11,936 bases of DNA. Source: an uncultured Eubacteriales bacterium. Lineage in GTDB: Bacteria > Bacillota > Clostridia > Oscillospirales > CAG-272. The DNA is taken from the NCBI GenBank assembly GCA_934526185.1, contig CAKTAA010000065.1, forward strand, positions 1 to 11,936, written 5' to 3'. A model generated the notes under the pieces. The model was not told the DNA's origin. It worked only from the letters and a program-made list of their open reading frames with translations, and made no database searches. Both the position numbers and the translations under genes were made by a program. Of this stretch, positions 6,851 through 11,936 are shown in pieces; the first letter of the stretch is position 1; every line of letters starts with the position of its first letter.

Positions 6851-6960
6851 AACAGATATGCTCGCGCGCTGCATCGTCCGCAGAGCGGAAAAGTCCGGCC
6901 ACGGCCTCGCAGCAGGTCTTCTTGCGAGTTCAGCAAAATTTTCTTAGCTGCACGGTGCTG

Positions 6961-8697
6961 TCATACAGCGTTGGCCCATTTCTGAGCATCGGCGCGATAC
7001 GCTTTATTTTTTTCAGCGGCCTCCTGAGCTGTTTTGCCGGCAGTCAAAAAGTAGATTTTGATTTTGGGTTCTGTCCCGGACGGACGGATAACAATGGTAT
7101 CGCCGGCGTCGGTATCAAAGGAAAGTACATCGGACGGCTGCATACCCGTGATATCCGTGTTGCCGCTGTTCATATCCGTAATGCATCCGGATAAATAATC
7201 ATGCATACGGCTGACTTTTATACCTCCGATCTCTTTCGGCGGCATTTTGCGCAGATTCTGCATCAGGGCTTTCATTCTCTCCAGCCCGTCCAGTCCCTCC
7301 ATATATATGTTTTCAACGCCGTCCTCATAATAACCATAGGTTTTATACAATTTTTGCAGCGCGTCCAGCAGCGTCATGTTCTGAGCGCGGTAATATGCCG
7401 CCATTTCACAAATCAGCATCGTAGCCACAACCGCATCCTTGTCGCGCGCGTATTTGCCGCGAAGGTATCCGTAGCTTTCCTCGAACGCAAAGAGAAAGCC
7501 CCTTTTACCGTTGTTTTCATTATCGCGGATTTTTTCACCGATAAAACGAAAGCCTGTATACACATCGTACATTGGAACCCGCTGAACCTCGCATACTTTG
7601 TCCGCCATACGTGTTGTTACGATGCTCTTTACCGCGTATGCGTCTTGCGGAAGCCGGTTGGTCCGCTTTAAGGCCGTGATGATATAATCTAAAAGCAGTA
7701 CACCTGTTTGATTGCCGGTCAACGTGACAAATTCCCCGTCCTTTTGGCGAACGGCAATACCCACTCGGTCGGCGTCAGGATCCGTTGCGACGATCAGATC
7801 AGAGTTTACGCGATCTGCGAGAGAAATACCGAGTCCGAAAACAGAGGCGTATTCAGGATTCGGATTTTCAACCGTAGGGAAGTTTCCGTCAATTCTCATC
7901 TGTTCTTCCACACAGTGAAGATGGCGGATGCCGATTCTTGACAGAATTTCCGGTACCAGACGGTAGCCGGTGCCGTGAAGCGGCGTATAGACGATGCTTA
8001 AATCATCCGCCGAACGAGCCACGGCATCCGCGTCTATTCTCTGCGCAAGAACTTCATTCAAATAGGATTCGTCAAGCGACGGTTCTGTATAGGTAAGAAT
8101 ACCGCTCTTCAGCGCCTCCTCAAGAGATATAGAGCGGACATCGTCAAAAATATCCGTTTCCGCAATATAGCCGGCCACCTTTTTGGCCATGGGGGTGGAG
8201 AGCTGTGCACCGTCCTCGGCATAGGCTTTGTACCCGTTGTAGCTTTTGGGATTATGCGATGCGGTAATATTGATCCCCGCGAAGCAGTTCAGCTTGCCGA
8301 TAGCGTAGGAAAGGAGAGGCGTCGGCCTTAGTGCGTCAAAAAGATAAACCCGAATTCCGTGAGCTGCAAGAACGCAGGCGGCGCATTCGGCAAAGCGCTG
8401 AGAGTTGTTCCTGCAGTCATAGGCGATCACAACGCCGCGGGAGGCGGCGTCAGAGCCGGTATTGTCAATCATTTTCGCCAGCCCTTCGGTTGCCTGTGCA
8501 ACAGTATAAACGTTCATTGCGTTGGTACCGGCCTGCATGATGCCGCGAAGTCCGGCAGTACCGAAAGAAAGAGAGGTGAAAAAACGAAATCTGATCTCTT
8601 CCTCCTGGTTTTCTATGGCACGGAGCTCCGCTTTTGTTGCCTCGTCTACTTTAGGAGATTCCAGCCAGCGAAGGTAATTTTTTTTATAGTCGTTCAT
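6961..8697 (-). CDS. pgcA: Alpha-phosphoglucomutase / phosphomannomutase (PgcA type)
   Basis: A 578-residue enzyme of the alpha-D-phosphohexomutase family, which interconverts glucose-1-phosphate (or mannose-1-phosphate) and the 6-phosphate, feeding cell-wall and glycolipid sugar nucleotides. All four active-site signatures are intact. They are the phosphoserine loop TASHNP with Ser147, the magnesium loop DPDADR (306-311), the sugar-binding EESYG (406-410) and the phosphate-binding RPSGTEPKIKIY (538-549). The length and the N-terminal YLRWL...SFGTAGLRG block match the Bacillus PgcA type rather than the shorter GlmM type. I start at the ATG at 8697 (MNDYKK). An ATG at 8709 adds four residues but abuts the AAGGG ribosome binding site with no spacing. 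The choice between glucose and mannose substrate cannot be made confidently from sequence; both activities are common in this family. Confidence 0.95.
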   Translation of the reverse strand: MNDYKKNYLRWLESPKVDEATKAELRAIENQEEEIRFRFFTSLSFGTAGLRGIMQAGTNAMNVYTVAQATEGLAKMIDNTGSDAASRGVVIAYDCRNNSQRFAECAACVLAAHGIRVYLFDALRPTPLLSYAIGKLNCFAGINITASHNPKSYNGYKAYAEDGAQLSTPMAKKVAGYIAETDIFDDVRSISLEEALKSGILTYTEPSLDESYLNEVLAQRIDADAVARSADDLSIVYTPLHGTGYRLVPEILSRIGIRHLHCVEEQMRIDGNFPTVENPNPEYASVFGLGISLADRVNSDLIVATDPDADRVGIAVRQKDGEFVTLTGNQTGVLLLDYIITALKRTNRLPQDAYAVKSIVTTRMADKVCEVQRVPMYDVYTGFRFIGEKIRDNENNGKRGFLFAFEESYGYLRGKYARDKDAVVATMLICEMAAYYRAQNMTLLDALQKLYKTYGYYEDGVENIYMEGLDGLERMKALMQNLRKMPPKEIGGIKVSRMHDYLSGCITDMNSGNTDITGMQPSDVLSFDTDAGDTIVIRPSGTEPKIKIYFLTAGKTAQEAAEKNKAYRADAQKWANAV

Positions 8698-8944
8698 GAT
8701 TGTTTCCATCCCTTCTTTTTATTGCTCAGCAAATATAACTTAGGCAATAATTCATTCGCTCTATGGACGACGGAAGAAATATCCGTTTTAGCAGTGCAAA
8801 TATTCATCCGGAGACGGCACCGCAAAGCAGTATCCTTGCTACGCCTCCATGACGCGGCAAGCCCTTATTGAATAAAGCTGTTGTTCGGTGTTGGCGGTTA
8901 CAATACCAGCGCGGAATTATATACTATAATATAAAGGAAAGAAA
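8698..8944 (-). other. Upstream region of the phosphoglucomutase, with small hairpins
   Basis: This 247-nt gap has no credible coding frame. On the minus strand a TATAAT (plus 8916-8921) could be a -10 box, but the -35 position reads TTTCTT and is poor. The transcript would carry a leader of about 210 nt. Small hairpins are visible, such as ACGGA/TCCGT (minus strand, near plus 8771-8787) and AGCA/TGCT near 8827-8841. No terminator for the upstream TSCPD gene was recognised, so read-through is possible. Confidence 0.4.
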
Positions 8945-9211
8945 TCAGTTTGCCTTTTGCTCCTCAACAACTTTTTCAAGGGCCTGAGCAAGCTGATCCG
9001 GACACGATGTCGATTTAAAGCCACAGCGAATGCCCTTGAGCCTGCTGATGGCGTCATCTATTCTCATGCCTCGGACGAGAACGGAAATCCCCTGTGTGTT
9101 ACCGCTGCACCCACCTTCATATTGCACCTCGGAAATGATGTCATCTTCTAAAGTGATATGAATGGCAGAAGAACAGACGCCTTTTGTGCGATATACAAAT
9201 GATTTTGTCAT
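8945..9211 (-). CDS. Small TSCPD-domain protein with four cysteines
   Basis: An 88-residue protein that carries the TSCPD motif (68-72) and the family pattern GVCSSAI...GGCSGNTQGIS...GIRCG...TSCPDQLAQAL. This resembles the stand-alone TSCPD family (TIGR03905-like), related to the C-terminal region of vitamin B12-dependent ribonucleotide reductases. Four cysteines (13, 35, 63, 70) are suitably placed to bind a metal, but this is inference; no biochemical role is established to my knowledge. The start is ambiguous. The ATG at 9211 matches the usual N-terminus of relatives but has no well-spaced ribosome binding site. A TTG at 9238, adding nine residues, sits 5 nt behind AAAGGA. It has its own promoter at 9385-9413. 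Confidence 0.87.
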   Translation of the reverse strand: MTKSFVYRTKGVCSSAIHITLEDDIISEVQYEGGCSGNTQGISVLVRGMRIDDAISRLKGIRCGFKSTSCPDQLAQALEKVVEEQKAN

Positions 9212-9257
9212 AATTCTGTACCGTACCCTTGACGACAAGGGCTTCCTTTTACAATTG

Positions 9258-9280
9258 CGCCGGTTACTGCGGAGCCGGCG
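9258..9280 (-). repeat. GC-rich hairpin in the TSCPD leader
   Basis: CGCCGG (9258-9263) and CCGGCG (9275-9280) form a perfect 6-bp stem with an 11-nt loop. On the minus strand it ends 11 nt before AAAGGA. It has no T-run and therefore is not a terminator. It may affect translation of the TSCPD gene. Confidence 0.4.
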
Positions 9281-9384
9281 GAGAGCAGAAAATATTTATC
9301 CTTGAGAAAACTGTACATAATAAACAACGTGGATGTATGGCAAATGTATGATTATACGGCGCTGTAATTTATGCTTTACATAAT

Positions 9385-9413
9385 ATTATACCACAATTGG
9401 CATATATTGTATA
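9385..9413 (-). promoter_or_regulatory. Promoter of the TSCPD gene
   Basis: On the minus strand TATACA (plus 9408-9413), a 17-nt spacer and TATAAT (plus 9385-9390) form a good sigma-A promoter, with an extended -10 (TGG just before TATAAT). The start should be near 9378, leaving a leader of about 140-165 nt. It is divergent from the S10 operon promoter. Confidence 0.7.
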
Positions 9414-9543
9414 GGCCTTTAAAAAGTTTTAGCAAAAAAGTCACAATATCAATATGTGAAAAATGCATAAAAAAATAGGCAAAAATACGAAAAAATTCTA
9501 TTTAAATTATGGGCTTGAAATTTGAAAAAAGCGATTAAAGCTC
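9414..9543. other. AT-rich spacer between divergent promoters
   Basis: This stretch is dominated by A-runs and is suitable as an UP element for the ribosomal promoter. It holds one imperfect palindrome at 9441-9459, TCAC(A)ATAT-CA-ATATGTGA with a bulged A, which could be a protein-binding site. No gene is present. Confidence 0.4.
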
Positions 9544-9572
9544 TTGCAATATGGATAATTTTATAGTATAAT
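9544..9572 (+). promoter_or_regulatory. Promoter of the S10 ribosomal protein operon
   Basis: TTGCAA (9544-9549) and a perfect TATAAT (9567-9572) are separated by exactly 17 nt, downstream of an A-rich tract that could act as an UP element. The predicted start is near 9579, about 344 nt before rpsJ. Confidence 0.8.
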
Positions 9573-9578
9573 AGTGAA

Positions 9579-9922
9579 GCTTGATGTGCGATGAAGTGAG
9601 AGGTTGCCGTATGATGCGGGGAATTTTCACAGAGTATGTCCGATATTTAACCGGGCGACAGCAGAAACCGAAACGTTTCTTTGGTGCGGATCGTAACATG
9701 ACGGGTGCAGACAGAACTGCATTCGGAACATACGGATCTTGTTCGGTGGCAATGTCCCCATAGGGCGTTGAAACCGTTTTTCTCATGCAAAAAAAGAAAC
9801 GCCCGGAAACGTGTTCGGGTATGTAACTGCGGATAGGGCATTCCGGCAGAAAGCAATGCTGCGGAACGTTCGCCGCGCGCCGTCGTTTAAAATCGAAAAA
9901 TTTTAAAAGGAGGCACAAACCA
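9579..9922 (+). ncRNA. Long leader of the S10 operon with competing hairpins
   Basis: About 344 nt of untranslated leader without a credible coding frame. Visible stems are GTCCG/CGGGC (9638-9642 with 9653-9657), GGGCGTT/AACGCCC (9763-9769 with 9798-9804), CCCG/CGGG (about 9802-9818), TTCCG(G)CAG/CTGCGGAA (9841-9849 with 9859-9866) and TTTAAAAT/ATTTTAAA (9886-9893 with 9900-9907) just before AAGGAGG. CCC at 9756-9758 can also pair with GGG at 9763-9765. The GGGCGTT stem therefore competes with hairpins on both sides, as in attenuators. No T-tailed terminator is present. Autogenous control by L4 is known for the E. coli S10 leader; whether the same protein acts here is not shown. Confidence 0.5.
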
Positions 9923-10234
9923 GTGGCAGTAATGGAAAAAATCAGAATCCGGCTTAAGAGCTATGATCACACACTGATCGATCAAGCGGCTGAAAAGATT
10001 GTGGAAACCGCGAAAAGAAACGGTGCTACCGTTTCCGGTCCGATTCCGCTTCCGACGGAAAAGGAGATTATCACGATTCTCCGTGCGGTACACAAGTACA
10101 AAGACAGCCGTGAGCAGTTTGAGACGAGAACTCACAAGCGTCTGATCGATGTTATCAAGCCGCCGCAGAAAGCAGTCGACGCGCTGACAAGCATGGAACT
10201 TCCGGCGGGCGTTGAAATCGAAATCAAACTGTAA
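9923..10234 (+). CDS. rpsJ: 30S ribosomal protein S10
   Basis: A 103-residue S10 of standard length, first gene of its operon. Diagnostic blocks are KIRIRLKSYDH near the N-terminus, GPIPLPTEKEIITILRAVHKYKDSREQFETRTHKRLIDV across the middle, and the C-terminal LPAGVEIEIKL. S10 is part of the 30S head and, in bacteria, also partners NusB in transcription antitermination. The start is GTG at 9923, 9 nt after AGGAGG. The ATG three codons further in would be 18 nt from that site, so GTG is preferred. rplC follows after 77 nt that contain a hairpin, which is a wider gap than the others in the operon. Confidence 0.97.
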   Translation: MAVMEKIRIRLKSYDHTLIDQAAEKIVETAKRNGATVSGPIPLPTEKEIITILRAVHKYKDSREQFETRTHKRLIDVIKPPQKAVDALTSMELPAGVEIEIKL

Positions 10235-10256
10235 GGCAATGCGGGCGAGCCCGTGC

Positions 10257-10288
10257 GTTGGTCATGTTGGCGGAAAACCGTCAACCAA
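10257..10288 (+). promoter_or_regulatory. Hairpin upstream of the rplC ribosome binding site
   Basis: TTGGCGG (10267-10273) pairs with CCGTCAA (10278-10284), seven pairs with one G·T, around AAAA. TTGG (10258-10261) with CCAA (10285-10288) extends it beyond a 5-nt bulge. It ends 10 nt before AGGAGG. A smaller GC hairpin, CGGG-CGAG-CCCG near 10242-10253, precedes it. They could tune rplC translation or protect the message; no T-run follows. Confidence 0.45.
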
Positions 10289-10311
10289 TAACACAACAGG
10301 AGGACAAAAAA

Positions 10312-10944
10312 TTGAAAAAAGGAATCATCGGAAAGAAAATCGGAATGACACAGATTTTTGATGAAAAGGGTAATGTCATTCCCGTAACGGTCATAGAGGC
10401 CGGTCCCTGCGTGGTAGTGCAGAAAAAAACGACTGCAAACGAAGGCTATGATGCTGTGCAGCTCGGTTTTATGGATGTCACGGAAAAGAAGTTGACGAAG
10501 GCGGAAAAAGGTCACTTTGTCAAGGCGAACGTTCCTTATAAGAAGCATCTGAAGGAATTCCGTCTGGAGAACGCTGGCGAAATGAACGTCGGAGACGTTA
10601 TCGGCGCTGACGTATTTGCTCCGGGGGAAAGCGTAGATGTGACTGGTATGACAAAGGGACGCGGCTACACCGGCGCGGTTAAAAGATGGGGTAACCACAT
10701 TCTTCGTATGACGCACGGTACCGGCCCGATTCACCGTCAGGTGGGGTCCATGGGAGCCAATTCCACCCCGTCCAGAGTTTTCAAGAATAAGAAGATGGCC
10801 GGACAGTATGGTAACGAGCGCGTGACGGTGTTGAACCTCGACGTAGTTCGCGTGGATGCGGATAAAAATCTTATCGCTGTCAAGGGAGCTGTTCCGGGCG
10901 CCAAGGGCGGAATCGTGTTTCTTCGCAACACGGTAAAAGCATAA
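10312..10944 (+). CDS. rplC: 50S ribosomal protein L3
   Basis: A 210-residue L3, normal length. It opens MKKGIIGKKIGMTQIFDEKG and contains the conserved core TGMTKGRGYTGAVKRWG (111-127), the GSMGANSTPSRVFKNKKMAGQYG loop (145-167) that reaches towards the peptidyl transferase centre, and the C-terminal NLIAVKGAVPG (186-196). L3 is an early 23S assembly protein. The start codon is TTG at 10312, behind AGGAGG with 7 nt spacing. No ATG fits: an in-frame ATG at 10264 would lie upstream of the ribosome binding site and add residues unlike any L3. The core segment KRWGNHILRMTHGTGPIHRQ differs from the GFSGGPxSHGS form of many bacteria, which looks lineage-typical rather than damaged. Confidence 0.97.
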   Translation: MKKGIIGKKIGMTQIFDEKGNVIPVTVIEAGPCVVVQKKTTANEGYDAVQLGFMDVTEKKLTKAEKGHFVKANVPYKKHLKEFRLENAGEMNVGDVIGADVFAPGESVDVTGMTKGRGYTGAVKRWGNHILRMTHGTGPIHRQVGSMGANSTPSRVFKNKKMAGQYGNERVTVLNLDVVRVDADKNLIAVKGAVPGAKGGIVFLRNTVKA

Positions 10945-10963
10945 ACGGAAGGGGGAGAAAACG

Positions 10964-11590
10964 ATGCCAAACATGAAAGTAGTAGATATGGCGGGCAAGG
11001 AAGTCGGTTCGATGGAGCTGTCCGAAAAAGTATTCGGCGCGGAAGTCAAGGAAGCGCTGCTTCACGCGGCTGTCAGAGCTTATCTGATGAATCAGAGACA
11101 GGGGACCCAGTCGACACTGACGCGCGCTGAGGTTTCCGGCGGCGGCAAAAAGCCGTGGCGGCAGAAAGGGACAGGCCGTGCAAGACAGGGCTCTACAAGA
11201 TCTCCGCAATGGACACACGGCGGCGTAGCGCTCGGTCCGAAGCCGCGCACCTATCGCATTGATTTAAACAAAAAGACGAAGCGCGCAGCGCTTTTTGGAG
11301 CGCTTTCCTCTAAGGTGGCCGGCGGTGAGATGGTGATTGTCGATGCTATCCGTGCGGACGCATACAAGACGAAAACTATGGCGGATATGCTCAAAGCCGT
11401 TGGCTTCGTGAAAAAAGCGCTCGTTGTTCTGGCTGAAAAGGACGATAAGGTATACCGCAGCCTTTCCAATATCGCGGGCGTGAAAATTGCGTACGCGAAC
11501 ACCATCAACGTTTACGACATTCTTAACAGCGGTCTGTTTGTGGTGGCCAAAGGGGCGGCGGAGCAAATCGAGGAGGTGTACGCATCATGA
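10964..11590 (+). CDS. rplD: 50S ribosomal protein L4
   Basis: A 208-residue L4. The extended loop that lines the exit tunnel is clear: GGGKKPWRQKGTGRARQGS (59-77), followed by SPQWTHGGVALGPKPR (80-95). The loop carries the usual residues (KPWRQKGTGRARQG), with no macrolide-resistance-type substitution or deletion apparent. The ATG at 10964 follows GGAAGGGGG and lies 19 nt after the rplC stop. The stop overlaps the rplW start (ATGA), implying coupled translation. In E. coli, L4 represses its own operon by binding the S10 leader; the long leader here makes a similar loop possible but unproven. Confidence 0.97.
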   Translation: MPNMKVVDMAGKEVGSMELSEKVFGAEVKEALLHAAVRAYLMNQRQGTQSTLTRAEVSGGGKKPWRQKGTGRARQGSTRSPQWTHGGVALGPKPRTYRIDLNKKTKRAALFGALSSKVAGGEMVIVDAIRADAYKTKTMADMLKAVGFVKKALVVLAEKDDKVYRSLSNIAGVKIAYANTINVYDILNSGLFVVAKGAAEQIEEVYAS

Positions 11591-11880
11591 AGGCTATCCA
11601 AGATATTATCATCCGGCCGCTCATCACGGAAGAAAGCATGGCTATGACACAGGAGAAGAAGTATGCGTTTGAAGTGATGAAGAATGCAACAAAGCCGGAG
11701 ATCGCGAAAGCGGTCGAAGAAATGTTCAAGGTGGATGTGCTGAGCGTCAACACCATGAATATGAAGAGAAAACCGAAGAGATTGGGTGTGCATGCCGGTT
11801 ATACCAAGGCATGGAAGAAGGCGATTGTAACGCTGAAGCCTGATTCCAAGACCATCGAATTCTTCGACGGCATGATGTAA
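11587..11880 (+). CDS. rplW: 50S ribosomal protein L23
   Basis: A 97-residue L23 of normal length. It opens with DIIIRPLITEESM, then KKYAFEVMKNATKPEIAKAVEEMF and the basic VNTMNMKRKPKRLGVHAGYTKAWKKAIVTL. L23 sits at the exit of the ribosomal tunnel and docks trigger factor and the signal recognition particle. Its ATG overlaps the rplD stop. The ribosome binding site, GGAGG about 8 nt upstream, is inside the end of rplD. rplB follows after 19 nt. Confidence 0.97.
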   Translation: MKAIQDIIIRPLITEESMAMTQEKKYAFEVMKNATKPEIAKAVEEMFKVDVLSVNTMNMKRKPKRLGVHAGYTKAWKKAIVTLKPDSKTIEFFDGMM

Positions 11881-11899
11881 TCGGGGAGGAGTGAAGAGA

Positions 11900-11936
11900 A
11901 TGGCGACAAAACAGGATAAGCCGACGACGCCGGCGA
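11900..11936 (+). CDS. rplB: 50S ribosomal protein L2, N-terminal fragment (cut by window end)
   Basis: Only twelve residues, MATKQDKPTTPA, are inside the window. They resemble the usual L2 start (MAIKKYKPTTPG) in the KPTTP segment. GGAGG lies about 10 nt upstream of the ATG. Position after rplW in the conserved S10-L3-L4-L23-L2 order is the main support. Confidence 0.85.
   Translation, partial: MATKQDKPTTPA

Larger units (their letters stand above)
6698..6960. other. 263-nt gap rich in inverted repeats, no gene seen
   Basis: No coding frame is credible. It contains two strong hairpins, listed separately (6723-6746 and 6823-6850), and smaller ones: TCCGC-AGA-GCGGA near 6878-6890 and GGCC repeats near 6897-6905. 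No clear promoter for the membrane-protein gene and no T-tailed terminator for the phosphoglucomutase were found. Confidence 0.5.

Noticed and set aside
9802..9818. CCCG/CGGG hairpin in the S10 leader as an intrinsic terminator
   Set aside because: No T-run follows it on the plus strand, so classical intrinsic termination is unlikely; kept only as part of the competing-hairpin observation.
9535..9918. 127-codon minus-strand open frame over the S10 leader
   Set aside because: Low-complexity, arginine/phenylalanine-rich translation antisense to the promoter and leader. It has no family resemblance and no sensible start signals.
10132..11049. 305-codon open frame on the minus strand across rpsJ/rplC/rplD
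   Set aside because: It is antisense to three unmistakable ribosomal protein genes, lacks a ribosome binding site and shows no recognisable domain; it is a codon-bias shadow.
1..11936. Mobile element, phage, CRISPR or defence system
   Set aside because: No transposase, integrase, direct-repeat array, Cas or toxin-antitoxin signature was found; gene content is core metabolism, transport and ribosome.

Overview
The window is a stretch of chromosome from a Gram-positive Clostridia-type bacterium, most like the Oscillospiraceae/Ruminococcaceae. The grounds are the strong AGGAGG-type ribosome binding sites, frequent TTG/GTG starts, the family mix (AzgA permease, TSCPD-domain protein, PgcA-type mutase) and the sequence style of the ribosomal proteins. 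This placement is inference from the translations, without a database search. No mobile element, CRISPR array, tRNA or rRNA was seen. Almost every base is accounted for by core or house-keeping genes, so the interest lies mostly in the untranslated leaders.

Layout. (1) 1-3104, plus: two overlapping genes for a heterodimeric ABC exporter (the first is cut by the window edge). Its two ATP sites are asymmetric: one canonical, one degenerate. (2) 3105-3207: a palindromic gap between convergent genes. (3) 3208-5525: a divergent purine-salvage pair, an AzgA/NCS2 purine permease on the minus strand and an APRT-like phosphoribosyltransferase on the plus strand. Each has its own near-consensus sigma-A promoter and its own 120-130 nt leader. 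Both leaders can close with a long base-paired stem that begins within about 10 nt of the predicted transcription start. Neither matches the purine riboswitch consensus. (4) 5777-8697, minus: a polytopic membrane protein of unknown function and, upstream of it, an alpha-phosphoglucomutase/phosphomannomutase. (5) 8945-9211, minus: a small four-cysteine TSCPD-domain protein with its own promoter. (6) 9544-11936, plus: the start of the S10 ribosomal protein operon (rpsJ, rplC, rplD, rplW, start of rplB), driven by a good promoter and preceded by a leader of about 340 nt with competing hairpins.

How the genes fit together. The permease would import nucleobases and the phosphoribosyltransferase would couple a base to PRPP, so the divergent pair forms an import-and-capture unit for purines. 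The S10 operon is the usual ribosomal protein cluster order S10-L3-L4-L23-L2; its long leader is a natural place for feedback control. The strongest candidates for something undescribed are the two structured leaders of the purine-salvage pair, especially the three-way-junction-like element at 4625-4720 (minus strand). They are candidates only: no covariation evidence is available from one sequence.
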